Source: Frateuria aurantia DSM 6220
GTDB taxonomy: Bacteria; Pseudomonadota; Gammaproteobacteria; Xanthomonadales; Rhodanobacteraceae
NCBI RefSeq assembly: GCF_000242255.2
Contig: NC_017033.1
Coordinates: 2,015,110 to 2,079,109 of the forward strand
Direction of reading: 5' to 3'
DNA: 64,000 nucleotides
The position numbers and the translations under genes are program-made. This document shows, one piece after another, positions 19,780 through 29,484 of this stretch; position 1 is the stretch's first letter, and each line of letters begins with the position of its first letter. The notes beneath the pieces are model-generated. The model worked only from the letters and a program-made list of their open reading frames with translations, was not told the DNA's origin and ran no database searches.

Positions 19780-20337
19780 ATGCAAAAACTCGGCTTGTTA
19801 CTGCTGGTTCTGACCAGCCTGCTGTACCCGCTGGCCGTCTATGCCGGCCTGGGTCGGACCTCGCCCGTGCTGCTGGCCGCCGTGCTGGCGGCCAGCTGGA
19901 TGCTGCGACTGACCGCCTGGCGCGGACAGCAGGCACGACCCTGGACGCTGGCCGCACTGGTCCTGGCCTATTGCAGCCTGCTGGTATGGCAGCCCTGGCC
20001 CGGCATCGAGCGCTGGTATCCCTGCCTGATCAATCTCGCCCTGGCATTGGGTTTCGCCGCCAGCCTGCACCGCGGCATGCCCGCCATCGAGCGGCTGGCT
20101 CGCCTGCAGGAACCCGACCTGCCAGCCGCAGGCGTGCGTTATACCCGCCGGGTCACCTGGCTGTGGCTGGGTTTCTTCATCCTCAACGGCAGCATCGCCG
20201 CCGGCCTGAGTCTCTGGGGCAGCTTGCACTGGTGGGCGCTGTACAATGGTGGCGTCGCCTACCTGCTGATGGGCCTGCTGTTCGTGCTCGAATACGGCAT
20301 GCGTTGCCGGCTCCGACGACGACAGGCCATCCTCTGA
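19780..20337 (+). CDS. COG4648-like membrane protein
   Basis: 185 residues with about five membrane helices and short loops. The order of helices and the Trp-Gln-Pro-Trp-Pro-x-x-Glu-Arg-Trp-Tyr-Pro and Thr-Trp-Leu-Trp-x-Gly-Phe-Phe-x-x-Asn-Gly segments match a family often annotated only as membrane protein (COG4648) and commonly seen in aryl-polyene gene clusters. No such cluster is present here, so this is a solitary copy of unknown function. Confidence 0.6.
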   Translation: MQKLGLLLLVLTSLLYPLAVYAGLGRTSPVLLAAVLAASWMLRLTAWRGQQARPWTLAALVLAYCSLLVWQPWPGIERWYPCLINLALALGFAASLHRGMPAIERLARLQEPDLPAAGVRYTRRVTWLWLGFFILNGSIAAGLSLWGSLHWWALYNGGVAYLLMGLLFVLEYGMRCRLRRRQAIL

Positions 20338-20408
20338 TGTTGCAGCGCAACACGATCTGCCTGCACATTCGGTATGCTATCGCCCACCCCTGCCCGATTG
20401 CCTGAGAC

Positions 20409-22649
20409 ATGTTGCGTATTTCCCCGACCCGCTTCGTGCGCCAGATCCGCGCCTCCGACAGCTTTGCCGACAGCCTGCGCATCCTGGTCGCAATGGGCGG
20501 CATCGTGCTGTGGTGCCAGTGGCAGGGGAATCCGCACCTGATGATTCCGCTGCTGCTGGGGAGCATTGCCGGCGCGCTGGCGGAAACCGAGGATACCGGT
20601 CTCAAGCGATTGAAGGCCTTGCTGGGCACCCTGGCCCTGTTCACTGTCACCGTGACCTCGATCACGGCCCTGTTTCCCTTCACCCTGCCCTTCGCCGTCG
20701 CCCTGCCGCTGGCGGCTTTCGCAGTCATCATGCTGGGCGCGATCGGCAACCGCTGTGCGGCGATCAGTGGCGCCACCATCATCCTGGCGATCTACACCAT
20801 GCTGGTCAACGACCAGCATCCGGTCCCGGGCATGTCGAACTGGAGCCAGGCTCGCTGGATCCTGCAGGGCGCGGCGTGGTACGGCGCGCTCAGCCTGTTG
20901 TGGGGGGCCTTGTTCCCCGAGCAGATCATCCGCCAGTCGCTGGCTGCCGTCTTCGATGCGCTGGCAGGCTATCTGGATTGCAAGGCGAGACTGTTCGAGC
21001 CCGATGACGGCAGCCATCTGGAACGGACCCAGCTGGAGCTGGCCATGCGCAACGAGCGGGTAGTGCAATCGTTGCAGTCATGCTGGAACCTGCTGCTGAG
21101 CCGGATGACAAGTCCGCGCTCCCGGCAGTCGATCGATGCGCCTATGCAGCTGTATTTTCTGGCCCGCAGCATCCACGAGCGCGCCAGTTCCTCGCACCAT
21201 CCCTATCGCGCCCTGGCACGCGACCTGTTCCACAGCGACGTGCTGTTCCGCTGCCAGCGCCTGATCCGGCTGCATGCCGCCGCCTGTCGCAAACGTGCAC
21301 AGGCCTTGCGCATGCACTTCAGCTATACCGGCTGCGGCGAAGGCCAGCAGGCACTCGCCGAACTGCAGAAGTCAATGGACTGGCTGGCCGATCTGGCCGA
21401 ACCGCCGCGGCCTGACCTGTGGCGGGCCTTGTCGGCCATCCGCCACAATCTGGCCGGTCTGCAACAGCAGATGGACTATATCGATCAGCCGCCGTTGACG
21501 GCCCAGTCCCCCGCCGGCAACCCGCCAGGCCTGCCGCCGAAGGCCATGCTGGCCGCCGCCTGGGACTCGGTCCGGCGGCAACTGACACCGAACGCGCCGC
21601 GATTCCGCTATGCGGTGCGATTGTCGATCGCGCTGCTGGCAGGCTATGCCGTGATGCATCTTTATCATGCAGAACAAGGCTACTGGATCCTGCTGACCAC
21701 CGCCTTCGTCTGCCAGCCCAGTTACGGCGCCACCCGCCGCCGGCAATGGGAACGCATCGGCGGTACCCTGGCCGGTCTGCTGCTGGGCTGGGCCCTGCTG
21801 ACCCTGTTTCCGCAGCGGCCGATGCAGCTGGCCTTGTTCGTGCTGACAGGCCCCTTGTTCTTCGCGACCCGCCGAAGCCACTATGCCGCGGCCACCGGCG
21901 CCGCCACCATGATGGTGATGCTGTGTTTCAACCAGACCGGCAGCGGCTTCGCGGTGATCATGCCCCGTCTGATCGACACTGTGCTGGGCGTCAGCCTGGG
22001 CTGGCTGGCGATGCGCTGGATTCTTCCTGACTGGCAGATGCGGCGACTGAATCTGGTGCTGGCCCGCTCACTGCGCAGCGACAGCCGCTATCTTCGCGAA
22101 GTCATCACCCAGTACACCTCGGGCGAGGTCGATGACATCGCCTACCGCAGCAGCCGCGACGAGGCCCTGGCTGCCGATGCGGCCCTGAGCTCGGCCCTGG
22201 CCAATATGCTGAAGGAACCCGACGGGCGTCAGCACAATACCGAGATCATGCTGCGGTTCCTGACCTGCTCGCATACCTTGCTGGGCCATCTCTCGGCACT
22301 GGGCGTCCATCGCCAGATGCTGGACAGCCGCCGCACACCGGCCGCACGTCACAGCTACCAGTTGATCGAACAGACGACCGCCCGACTGAGCCAGAGCTGG
22401 GAGCAGATTGCCAGTCACCTGGAAAGCCCGAATCCCGACCGTGCCTTGCCGCGATGCGATGAGCGGCAGCTGATCGGGCAACTGGAAAACGGGGCCTGCG
22501 ATCGCTGCGGCGACGACAGCCTGCGCCTGGTCCAGGGTCTGCTGGCCCAATTGCTGGGCCAGCTGGATGCGCTGCGCGAGTTGAGCGTCCATGCCCTGCA
22601 TCGACCCGTGCCGCTGGGCCGGGTCATCGACGAGCCCGTGGACAGCTGA
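20409..22649 (+). CDS. FUSC/YccS-family inner-membrane protein
   Basis: 746 residues with two membrane bundles (about 25-150 and 410-540), each followed by a long helical cytoplasmic region, the layout of YccS/YhfK and of fusaric-acid-resistance-type aromatic exporters. The second bundle contains the family-typical YWILLTTAFVCQPSYGATRRR segment. It is probably a transporter or envelope-stress factor; the substrate is unknown. It is monocistronic by context. Confidence 0.85.
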   Translation: MLRISPTRFVRQIRASDSFADSLRILVAMGGIVLWCQWQGNPHLMIPLLLGSIAGALAETEDTGLKRLKALLGTLALFTVTVTSITALFPFTLPFAVALPLAAFAVIMLGAIGNRCAAISGATIILAIYTMLVNDQHPVPGMSNWSQARWILQGAAWYGALSLLWGALFPEQIIRQSLAAVFDALAGYLDCKARLFEPDDGSHLERTQLELAMRNERVVQSLQSCWNLLLSRMTSPRSRQSIDAPMQLYFLARSIHERASSSHHPYRALARDLFHSDVLFRCQRLIRLHAAACRKRAQALRMHFSYTGCGEGQQALAELQKSMDWLADLAEPPRPDLWRALSAIRHNLAGLQQQMDYIDQPPLTAQSPAGNPPGLPPKAMLAAAWDSVRRQLTPNAPRFRYAVRLSIALLAGYAVMHLYHAEQGYWILLTTAFVCQPSYGATRRRQWERIGGTLAGLLLGWALLTLFPQRPMQLALFVLTGPLFFATRRSHYAAATGAATMMVMLCFNQTGSGFAVIMPRLIDTVLGVSLGWLAMRWILPDWQMRRLNLVLARSLRSDSRYLREVITQYTSGEVDDIAYRSSRDEALAADAALSSALANMLKEPDGRQHNTEIMLRFLTCSHTLLGHLSALGVHRQMLDSRRTPAARHSYQLIEQTTARLSQSWEQIASHLESPNPDRALPRCDERQLIGQLENGACDRCGDDSLRLVQGLLAQLLGQLDALRELSVHALHRPVPLGRVIDEPVDS

Positions 22650-22796
22650 GCCGGAATACCTCTTGCCCTGTCATACCATGATGAAGATCCTCTTCCATCC
22701 AGGCCGTACCCGCCCGCTGCGTCGTCACGGCCTGCCGATCTCATCCCCCGCCACCGATCCGTCGATCCGGGCCCGGACGACCTGAGGAAGCCGAAC

Positions 22797-23045
22797 TTGG
22801 ACGTCACTTTTGAATTTTTCGCCGCCATGGAGCGGCAACTGGGCCAGTCCCGACTGGCCTTGGAACTGCCCGCGCACACCACGGACATCGGCGCCGCCCT
22901 GAATGCACTCAAGCAGGCAAGGCCTGCCCTGGCCGACGCCATCGAGCGCTGCGCCTGCGTGAGCGGCGATACCATCGTCAAACGCAGCCACCCCATCCCT
23001 GCAGACCGGATCATCGGCCTGCTGCCCCCTGTTGCCGGAGGTTGA
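22797..23045 (+). CDS. moaD: Molybdopterin synthase small (sulfur-carrier) subunit
   Basis: 82 residues, a ubiquitin-fold protein ending in the required Gly-Gly (PPVAGG), whose last glycine is thiocarboxylated. The start is TTG, with GAGGA about eight bases upstream; the next in-frame ATG would delete the first beta strand. It is the first gene of the cofactor block and lies six bases before moaE. Confidence 0.92.
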   Translation: MDVTFEFFAAMERQLGQSRLALELPAHTTDIGAALNALKQARPALADAIERCACVSGDTIVKRSHPIPADRIIGLLPPVAGG

Positions 23046-23050
23046 GAGCC

Positions 23051-23557
23051 ATGCATTCCGAAGATACCGCGGCCAGGATCTGTGCCGAACCCTTCCCCAT
23101 CGAGCCGCTGCTGGCGCTTGACCGCTACCCCGAGTGCGGCGGCCTGGCCAGCTTCGTCGGTACCGTTCGCAATCACCATGACAATCGCCAGGTCGAGGCC
23201 CTTTGCTATACCGCGCATGCCCCGGTCTGCGAAAAACTGATTCGCGAAATCGAGGCGGAAACCCGCGCACGTTTCGGCGTACCTTATCTGCAGGTCCGCC
23301 ACCGGGTCGGTCGCCTTGCCATCGGCGATGTCGCCATCGTCTGTGTCGCCCGTGCCGCGCATCGTGCAGAAGCCTTCGCCGCCTGTCGCCATGCAGTGGA
23401 CGAGGTCAAGCATCGCGCACCGATCTGGAAGGAGGAATTCTACGGTGACGGCAGCAGCCGCTTCGTCGAAGGCTGCTGCATACGGGAAGATGATGAACCC
23501 GCGCATGACCATTCGGCACACGCGCATCACGCCACGCCGTCCGCTGAATTGCCATGA
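23051..23557 (+). CDS. moaE: Molybdopterin synthase catalytic subunit
   Basis: 168 residues. MoaE signatures are the GGLASFVGTVRNHH segment, LCYTAH, the RVGRLAIGD loop, and the APIWKEEFY segment with the catalytic Lys. It transfers sulfur from MoaD thiocarboxylate to cyclic pyranopterin monophosphate. The C terminus carries a His/Asp-rich tail not needed for catalysis. GGAGG lies nine bases before the ATG at 23051. Confidence 0.93.
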   Translation: MHSEDTAARICAEPFPIEPLLALDRYPECGGLASFVGTVRNHHDNRQVEALCYTAHAPVCEKLIREIEAETRARFGVPYLQVRHRVGRLAIGDVAIVCVARAAHRAEAFAACRHAVDEVKHRAPIWKEEFYGDGSSRFVEGCCIREDDEPAHDHSAHAHHATPSAELP

Positions 23558-23600
23558 TCGGTCTGCCAAGATCGATGCCGTTGTCCTACCCGGAAAATCC

Positions 23601-24530
23601 ATGAAAGATGTAAGCCTCAAGCCCGATTCCCTGCGCCAGGCCGAAGCCGTCGCCGTACTGCACGCTCCCGCCGAGTGCATCGAGCGCCTGCGCAGCGGGG
23701 ATACCGAAAAAGGCGATCCGCTGAAAACCGCGCGGGTGGCCGGCATTCTCGCCGCCAAGCGCTGCGATGAACTGATCCCGCTGTGCCATCCGCTGCCGAT
23801 CTATCGTGCCGATGTCGATTTCGAACTGGCCGCTGACCGGGTGGCTGTCCGCGCCACGGTGCTGACCATCGGAGCCACTGGTGTGGAGATGGAAGCACTG
23901 CTGGCCGCCAATCTGGCGGCTCTCACGATTTACGACATGCTCAAGCCTTATTGCGAACCGGAACAGCTGTGGATTTCCGATTCGCGTCTGCTGGAGAAAC
24001 AGGGCGGCAAATCGCATTTCGTACGGCATCTGAGCCGGCCCCGCCGCGCCAGCGTGATCGTGCTTTCTGATCGTGTCGCCGCCGGCGAAAAGGCCGATAC
24101 CGCCGGAGTGGCCGCTGGCAACATCCTTGAGCAGGCGGGCTTCGAACCTGTCGGCTGCCGTGTTTTGCCGGACAATGCCGATGCCTTGCGTCAGGCTCTG
24201 CAGGCCGATCGCGAACAAGGCATCGAGCTGATTCTGACCGTCGGCGGCACCGGCCTCGGGCCCCGGGACATCACCGTTGATGCCGTGCAGCCCATGCTGG
24301 ACAAGGAAATTCCCGGTCTGATGGAAACCGCCCGCGGCTTCGGCCAGCGCCGAACGCCTTACGCCATGCTGTCACGCGGGATCGCCGGACTCAGCGGCAA
24401 CTCGCTGATCATCACCCTGCCCGGAAGTCGTCGCGCGGTGGAGGAGTCGATGGCCGCCCTGCTCCCCGGCATCGTGCACCTGATCGATGTCCATGCAGGC
24501 GCGGATCACCCGGGTGGCTATGCCGCCTGA
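23601..24530 (+). CDS. moaCB: Bifunctional MoaC-MoaB molybdenum cofactor protein
   Basis: 309 residues combining two enzymes. Residues 1-150 are MoaC, cyclic pyranopterin monophosphate synthase: the KGD Lys, the LIPLCHPLP His, the GVEMEA Glu and the YDMLK Asp/Lys of the active site are all present. Residues 155-305 are a MoaB/MogA domain with the GGTGLGPRDIT motif, for adenylylation of molybdopterin. This fusion is known from Xanthomonadales. It starts 43 bases after moaE, and the ATG choice restores the normal MoaC N terminus (MKDVSLK). Confidence 0.93.
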   Translation: MKDVSLKPDSLRQAEAVAVLHAPAECIERLRSGDTEKGDPLKTARVAGILAAKRCDELIPLCHPLPIYRADVDFELAADRVAVRATVLTIGATGVEMEALLAANLAALTIYDMLKPYCEPEQLWISDSRLLEKQGGKSHFVRHLSRPRRASVIVLSDRVAAGEKADTAGVAAGNILEQAGFEPVGCRVLPDNADALRQALQADREQGIELILTVGGTGLGPRDITVDAVQPMLDKEIPGLMETARGFGQRRTPYAMLSRGIAGLSGNSLIITLPGSRRAVEESMAALLPGIVHLIDVHAGADHPGGYAA

Positions 24531-24543
24531 GGCGCCAGGACCC

Positions 24544-25539
24544 ATGACGACCATGACCCCGCCCCTGCTGCCACCCGACTGGCCGATGTTCGGGGTCAAG
24601 CACGACCTGCTGCCGTTCCTGCAGGAATGTCTGCGACGCGACCAACGTGTCGTGCTGGCCTCGCTGATCTGGATCCAGGGCAGTTCACCACGCCCCTTGG
24701 GCAGCGAGATGGCGATTGCCGAATCCGGCGACATGGCCGGTTATGTCTCCGGCGGCTGCGTCGAGGCCGCTGTCGCCCTGGAAGCCATGGCCGTATTCGC
24801 TGACGGTCACCCGCGATTGCTGGACTACGGTGCAGGCAGTCCGGTCCTGGATCTGCAACTGAGTTGCGGCGGCCGCATCCATCTGTGGCTGCGCCTGCTG
24901 CAAGATCCGGCCGGCTATGTCGAGACCTGGCAAGACGCGCGCCAGCAGCGCCGGATCTTCCAGGTCGATACCGACCTGACCTCGGGTCATATGCAATGGC
25001 AGTCGACCTGCACCGTGCAGGCCGGAGCAAACCCCGGTCACTTCCGGCAATGCCACCGCCCCCCGATCCGGCTGGTGGCCGTCGGTCACGACCCGGTGAC
25101 CCTCGCCCTGCTGCAGCTGGCAGGTCAGCTGGAAATGGAAACCTGGCTGCTGCGACCTGACGGCCCGGCCGCAGCACCGCCCTTCGTGCTGGATCGCTAC
25201 CTGCCGCAACCGCTGCAACAAGCCATCGGGCAGATCGAGCTGGATCAGGACACGGCGGTCTATACCCTGACCCATGACGGCAGCATTGATCATGCCGTGC
25301 TGAGCTGGGCACTACGCTCGGAAGCCTTCTGCGTCGGTGTGCTGGGCGCCCGCCACAAGCGCGACCAGCGTCTGCAGGCCCTGCAGGCCGACGGCCTGCC
25401 GCCAGACCGGCTGGCACGGCTGCAGGCCCCGGCCGGCCTGCCATTGGGCGGACAAAGCCCGATGGCGATCGCACTCGCCATCGTCGCCGAAATCACCCAG
25501 CAATGGCATCAACGCGCCGCCGATGTCCCGGCCCGCTGA
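24544..25539 (+). CDS. XdhC/CoxI-family molybdenum hydroxylase maturation factor
   Basis: 331 residues. The N-terminal XdhC_CoxI domain (about 20-90; GSSPRPLGSEMAI, GYVSGGCVE) is followed by a C-terminal Rossmann domain (XdhC_C, LVAVGHDPV). XdhC proteins bind molybdopterin or its cytosine dinucleotide and insert the sulfurated cofactor into xanthine-oxidase-family enzymes. Together with the mocA-like gene that it overlaps by 17 bases, it points to maturation of the IorB-type hydroxylase encoded downstream. The ATG at 24544 is preferred; upstream in-frame ATGs overlap moaCB. Confidence 0.88.
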   Translation: MTTMTPPLLPPDWPMFGVKHDLLPFLQECLRRDQRVVLASLIWIQGSSPRPLGSEMAIAESGDMAGYVSGGCVEAAVALEAMAVFADGHPRLLDYGAGSPVLDLQLSCGGRIHLWLRLLQDPAGYVETWQDARQQRRIFQVDTDLTSGHMQWQSTCTVQAGANPGHFRQCHRPPIRLVAVGHDPVTLALLQLAGQLEMETWLLRPDGPAAAPPFVLDRYLPQPLQQAIGQIELDQDTAVYTLTHDGSIDHAVLSWALRSEAFCVGVLGARHKRDQRLQALQADGLPPDRLARLQAPAGLPLGGQSPMAIALAIVAEITQQWHQRAADVPAR

Positions 25540-26146
25540 TTCGCCGCCAGCCATCGCGCTGCTGGCTGCCGGCGGCAGTAGGCGACTGGGTCGCCCCAAA
25601 CAACTGCTGACCCTGGGCGGCACCACCCTGGTCCGGCATTTCGCCAGGCTGGCGCTGCAATTGCCGGCAGCCCGGCGGTTGATCGTGATCGGTGGCGGCG
25701 GCGACGAGGTGGCGCACGAGTTGCGCGACCTGGACCTTGAAATCATCGCCAATCCCGACTGGTCCAGCGGCATGGGCAGCTCGGTGCGCCGTCTGGTGGA
25801 AGCCCTGGGCGACCATCCGGGCCCCTGTCTGTTCACCACCATCGATCAGCCGGCGCTTGACCTGCAGCATCTGCAGAGGCTGCTGGCCGCCGCCCGCGGC
25901 CATCCGGACAAGGACATCGCCAGCGGCTACCACGGCCTGGCTGGCGTGCCGGCCGTGCTCAGACGCCCGACATGGCTGCAGGGGCGAAATCTGGACGGTG
26001 ACACCGGGCTGCGCCGACTGCTGCGCGGTCCGGACGTCGGCCTGCAAGTGCTGCCTGCACCGCAGTTGGCCCTGGATGTCGATACACCTGAAAACTTGCA
26101 CCAGGCCATCCGGCATGGTTGGCTGGACCCCTTGCCTGAATCCTGA
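25523..26146 (+). CDS. Molybdopterin nucleotidyltransferase, MocA-like
   Basis: 207 residues of the MobA/MocA NTP-transferase fold. The nucleotide-binding signature is LAAGGSRRLGRPKQLL, and the second motif TTIDQPALD is the acidic metal site. MocA attaches CMP to the molybdopterin cofactor, giving the dinucleotide form used by xanthine-oxidase-family enzymes; MobA attaches GMP. The LGRPKQLL form and the neighbour xdhC favour MocA, but the choice of nucleotide is inference. The start overlaps xdhC by 17 bases. Confidence 0.85.
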   Translation: MSRPADSPPAIALLAAGGSRRLGRPKQLLTLGGTTLVRHFARLALQLPAARRLIVIGGGGDEVAHELRDLDLEIIANPDWSSGMGSSVRRLVEALGDHPGPCLFTTIDQPALDLQHLQRLLAAARGHPDKDIASGYHGLAGVPAVLRRPTWLQGRNLDGDTGLRRLLRGPDVGLQVLPAPQLALDVDTPENLHQAIRHGWLDPLPES

Positions 26147-26160
26147 CGAGATCACATACG

Positions 26161-27363
26161 ATGCATTCCATCGAGGACGCCTTTCTAAGCTACGCGACCC
26201 ACTGCCGGCCACTGGCCACCGAATCGGTACCGCTGCCTGCGGCCCTCGGCCGGGTGCTGGCCGCCCCTGCCCAGGCACGGACCGATCTGCCCGCGTTCAC
26301 CCAAAGCGCACTCGACGGGTACGCACTGGCTTATGCCAGCCTCGCTCAGGCGGATCAGGGATTGCAGCTGGATGCTGCCGTGGCCGCCGCCGGTGTCGGC
26401 CCGGGCACCCAGGTCGCCCCCGGTCATGCGGTGCGCATTTTCACCGGCGGCATGCTGCCGCCCGGCACCGATACCATCGCCCGCCAGGAAATCGTGCGCA
26501 ACGAGGCCGGCCGCATCCACCTCGACGCTCCGCTCCGGCTTGGCGAGGGCGTACGACGACAAGCCGACGAGGTCAAGGCAGGCCAGACGCTTGCACAAGC
26601 CGGCCAGGTCCTGGATGCCGGACTGCTGGCGGCGCTGGCGATGGCCGGCGTGACGAGCCTGGAAGTCCATCGCAAACCCCGCATCGCCCTGCTGGTCAGC
26701 GGCGACGAAGTCGTGCCTTTCGGCCAGGCGCTCCGCCCCGGTCAGGTGCATGACGCCAACGGTGCCCTGCTGCAGGCCTGGTTTGCCGAACGCGGTTATC
26801 ACGAGGTGTCACTCGAATACCTGCCTGACGACCCTGAAGCGACCCGCCAGCGGATCGCCGCAGGTCTGGCCAGCGCCGACCTCGTGATCACCACCGGCGG
26901 CGTCTCGGTGGGCGACAAAGACTACATTCCGGCAGCGGCGGAAGCCCTCGGACTGCAGCCGCATTTCTGGAAGCTGGCCCAGAAACCCGGCAAGCCGTTG
27001 TGGTTCGGCAGCGGCGACGCCGGCATGCTGCTGGGCATTCCCGGCAATCCCGGAGCGGTCTGGACCTGTCTGGCCATTCATGTGGTCCATGTCCTGGACC
27101 GGATGGAAGGGCGATCCCGGCCGCGCCCCTGCTGGCTCCACGGGACCCTGGCACAGGCGATCCGGGCCGATGCACAGCGCACCCAGTGGCTGCGCGTGCA
27201 CCAGCACGTCTCGTCATCGGGTCAGGTTCTGCTGGGACCTCTGCCGGCCCAGGAATCGCACATGCTCAGCAATCTGGCCAGCACCAACGCCATCGTCAGG
27301 TTACCGCCACGCGACATTATCTACGCGCAGGGCGAAGTCGTGGACTGGATCCCCGTCGACTGA
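26161..27363 (+). CDS. moeA: Molybdopterin molybdenumtransferase MoeA
   Basis: 400 residues, the standard length. Signatures are the N-terminal SALDGYAL segment, the VRIFTGGMLPPGTDTI strand, the central VLDAGLLAALAMAGV segment, LLVSGDEVV, TTGGVSVGDKDY, and KPGKPLWFG followed by GIPGNPGAV. It inserts molybdate into adenylylated molybdopterin. It is the last cofactor gene and sits 14 bases after the mocA-like gene. Confidence 0.95.
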   Translation: MHSIEDAFLSYATHCRPLATESVPLPAALGRVLAAPAQARTDLPAFTQSALDGYALAYASLAQADQGLQLDAAVAAAGVGPGTQVAPGHAVRIFTGGMLPPGTDTIARQEIVRNEAGRIHLDAPLRLGEGVRRQADEVKAGQTLAQAGQVLDAGLLAALAMAGVTSLEVHRKPRIALLVSGDEVVPFGQALRPGQVHDANGALLQAWFAERGYHEVSLEYLPDDPEATRQRIAAGLASADLVITTGGVSVGDKDYIPAAAEALGLQPHFWKLAQKPGKPLWFGSGDAGMLLGIPGNPGAVWTCLAIHVVHVLDRMEGRSRPRPCWLHGTLAQAIRADAQRTQWLRVHQHVSSSGQVLLGPLPAQESHMLSNLASTNAIVRLPPRDIIYAQGEVVDWIPVD

Positions 27364-27404
27364 TCCGGCGCTACCGGACCACGGTACTGCCCAACCCATA
27401 CGAG

Positions 27405-27426
27405 ATGGCCGCCGCAAGGCGGCCAT
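27405..27426 (+). terminator. Terminator-like hairpin after moeA
   Basis: Nine-base inverted arms (ATGGCCGCC and its complement) around a GCAA loop, about 40 bases after the moeA stop. There is no clear T run, so it may be an attenuating or mRNA-stabilising hairpin rather than a full terminator. Confidence 0.4.
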
Positions 27427-27441
27427 GCTTGTTGGAGCCCG

Positions 27442-27462
27442 TTTTGTTGCGATGCAACAAAA
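27442..27462. promoter_or_regulatory. Perfect palindrome, probable operator of the hydroxylase operon
   Basis: Nine-base arms TTTTGTTGC and GCAACAAAA flank the 3-base centre GAT. The site is about 190 bases before the cytochrome c gene and just upstream of a TAGTAT -10-like box at 27485. A dyad this perfect in GC-rich DNA suggests a dimeric regulator. Which one cannot be read from the sequence. Confidence 0.55.
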
Positions 27463-27655
27463 TACTGGCATGCACAGCTGAAGGTAGTATCATGCGCCTG
27501 CGACCGATTGGCCTGTACCCGCCGATGCCGTCAAACAGACATAACGGCCTTGGTGGCTGCCTGTATTGCCGGGTCACGGTCGAACGACATGCGTCATGCC
27601 ATGAAACAGTTCAGAACACGATATGCCCCGGCATATCCACGCGGAGATTCCATCG

Positions 27656-28954
27656 ATGCTGAAACGCCTGCTGACCATCGCGGTCGGCCTGATCATTGTC
27701 GCCGCCGCCGGATTTGCAATTCTTTCGCACCGTCCGGCGATCGCCCCGATCAGCCCTCCCGCCGCCTCCAGCTTTTCCGCCGATGAAGTCGAGCGCGGAC
27801 GTCTGGCCACCGCCGCCGGCTTCTGCGTGACCTGCCACACCGCGCCCGGCGGCAAGGAACTGGCTGGCGGCCTGTCATTCAAGACGCCATTCGGCACCTT
27901 GTACTCGACCAACATCACCCCTGACCCGGATACCGGCATCGGTCGCTGGTCAGAGGCCGCTTTTGCCCGTGCCATGAGTGAAGGCGTCCGCCGTGACGGC
28001 AAGCATCTGTTCCCGGCCTTTCCGTTCGACCATTTCACCAAGGTCAGCGATGCCGACGTACAGGCCATCTATGCCTATCTGATGACACGCCCGGCGGTCC
28101 ATCAGGAAGCACCGGCCAATACCCTGCCGTTCCCGCTGAACATCCGCGCCTTCGAATGGGGCTGGAAGCTGCTGTCCTTCCGTCCCGGCAAGTTCCAGCC
28201 CGATCCGTCCAAGAGTGCCGAGTGGAATCGCGGCGCCTATCTGGCCGAAGGTCTGGGCCACTGCTCTTCCTGCCACTCGCCCCGCAATCTGTGGCAGGCC
28301 GAAGAACAGGGTGACCAGCGCTACAACGGCAACATCATCGAAGGCTGGTACGCGCCGCCGCTCAATGCCAGCAATCCGTCCTCGATTCCCTGGACCGAGC
28401 AGGAGCTGTATACCTTCCTGAAGACCGGTGCCACCGCCCTGCACGGCTCGGCCGGCGGTTCGATGGGCCACGTCACTCGTCAGCTGGCACAGCTGCCCGA
28501 CTCGGACGTGCATGCCATTGCCACCTACTATGCCGATCTGGATGGCTCGGCCCAGCGCCATGTCGACACCCAGGCCGTGATCAAGCAGGCCCTTGCCAAA
28601 TCGGCCTCCGATACAGTTCGCCCGGCAGACCATGGTGCGCAGATTTTCCGCGCCGCCTGTGCATCCTGTCACTACAACGGCGGCGACGAGCCACAGCTGA
28701 TGCGACCCGAGCTGGCCCTGACCACGGCGCTGAATGCCAACAATCCGAACGACCTGGTGATGGTGGTACTCAACGGTGTCAGCATGCCCGACGGCCTGCC
28801 CACCGCGATGATGCCCGGTTTCAAGCATGCCCTGACCGACAAGGACATTGCCGATCTGGCCAACTATCTGCGCCGCAGCCGCACCGACAAGGGTGAATGG
28901 GATGATCTCCCTGCCCGTATTGCCGAGCTGCGCAAGCTGTCCACCGAGCCCTGA
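27656..28954 (+). CDS. Membrane-anchored triheme cytochrome c
   Basis: 432 residues. An N-terminal membrane helix (about 5-24) is followed by three c-type heme motifs: CVTCH (57-61), CSSCH (about 203) and CASCH (about 336). This is the layout of the cytochrome subunits of periplasmic alcohol, gluconate and aldehyde dehydrogenases. It should accept electrons from the IorA/IorB hydroxylase encoded next and pass them to the quinone or oxidase. GGAG lies nine bases before the ATG. It is the first gene of a three-gene operon. Confidence 0.92.
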   Translation: MLKRLLTIAVGLIIVAAAGFAILSHRPAIAPISPPAASSFSADEVERGRLATAAGFCVTCHTAPGGKELAGGLSFKTPFGTLYSTNITPDPDTGIGRWSEAAFARAMSEGVRRDGKHLFPAFPFDHFTKVSDADVQAIYAYLMTRPAVHQEAPANTLPFPLNIRAFEWGWKLLSFRPGKFQPDPSKSAEWNRGAYLAEGLGHCSSCHSPRNLWQAEEQGDQRYNGNIIEGWYAPPLNASNPSSIPWTEQELYTFLKTGATALHGSAGGSMGHVTRQLAQLPDSDVHAIATYYADLDGSAQRHVDTQAVIKQALAKSASDTVRPADHGAQIFRAACASCHYNGGDEPQLMRPELALTTALNANNPNDLVMVVLNGVSMPDGLPTAMMPGFKHALTDKDIADLANYLRRSRTDKGEWDDLPARIAELRKLSTEP

Positions 28955-28995
28955 GCACCGCCTGGTCGCTATACAAGTCTAGGAGCAACAGACTG

Positions 28996-29484
28996 ATGAC
29001 TGATTTCAAACTCAATGGCCAGACGGTTTCCAGCAACGCCGCGCCCGACACCCCCCTGCTGTGGGTGATCCGCGACGAGCTGAAGCTGACCGGCACCAAA
29101 TTCGGCTGCGGCGTCAACATGTGCGGCGCCTGCACCGTCCACGTCAATGGCCGTGCCCAGCGCTCCTGCATCACGCCGGTATCGGCCATCGCCGGTGCGC
29201 AGATCACCACCATCGAAGGCCTGTCCACCGACGGCAACCACCCCCTGCAGAAAGCCTGGCGCGAAGCCCAGGCTCCGCAGTGCGGCTATTGCCAGTCCGG
29301 CCAGATCATGCAGGCCGCCACCCTGTTGCACGATTACCCCAACCCGACCGACGACCAGATCAGCGCCGTCATGAACGGCAGCCTTTGCCGCTGCATGGCT
29401 TATGTGCGCATTCGCAAGGCGATCAAGATCGCTGCCGCCGAGATCAATGGCGTGGCCCTGCCGGTGGAGGCTCAACATGATTAA
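28996..29484 (+). CDS. Molybdenum hydroxylase small subunit, two [2Fe-2S] clusters (IorA-type)
   Basis: 162 residues. The plant-ferredoxin-type cluster CGVNMCGAC followed by a fourth Cys, and the second cluster CGYCQSGQ followed by LCRC, are typical of xanthine-oxidase-family small subunits such as isoquinoline 1-oxidoreductase alpha. It relays electrons from the molybdenum centre of IorB to the cytochrome c. It lies 41 bases after the cytochrome gene, and its end overlaps the next gene by 8 bases. Confidence 0.93.
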   Translation: MTDFKLNGQTVSSNAAPDTPLLWVIRDELKLTGTKFGCGVNMCGACTVHVNGRAQRSCITPVSAIAGAQITTIEGLSTDGNHPLQKAWREAQAPQCGYCQSGQIMQAATLLHDYPNPTDDQISAVMNGSLCRCMAYVRIRKAIKIAAAEINGVALPVEAQHD

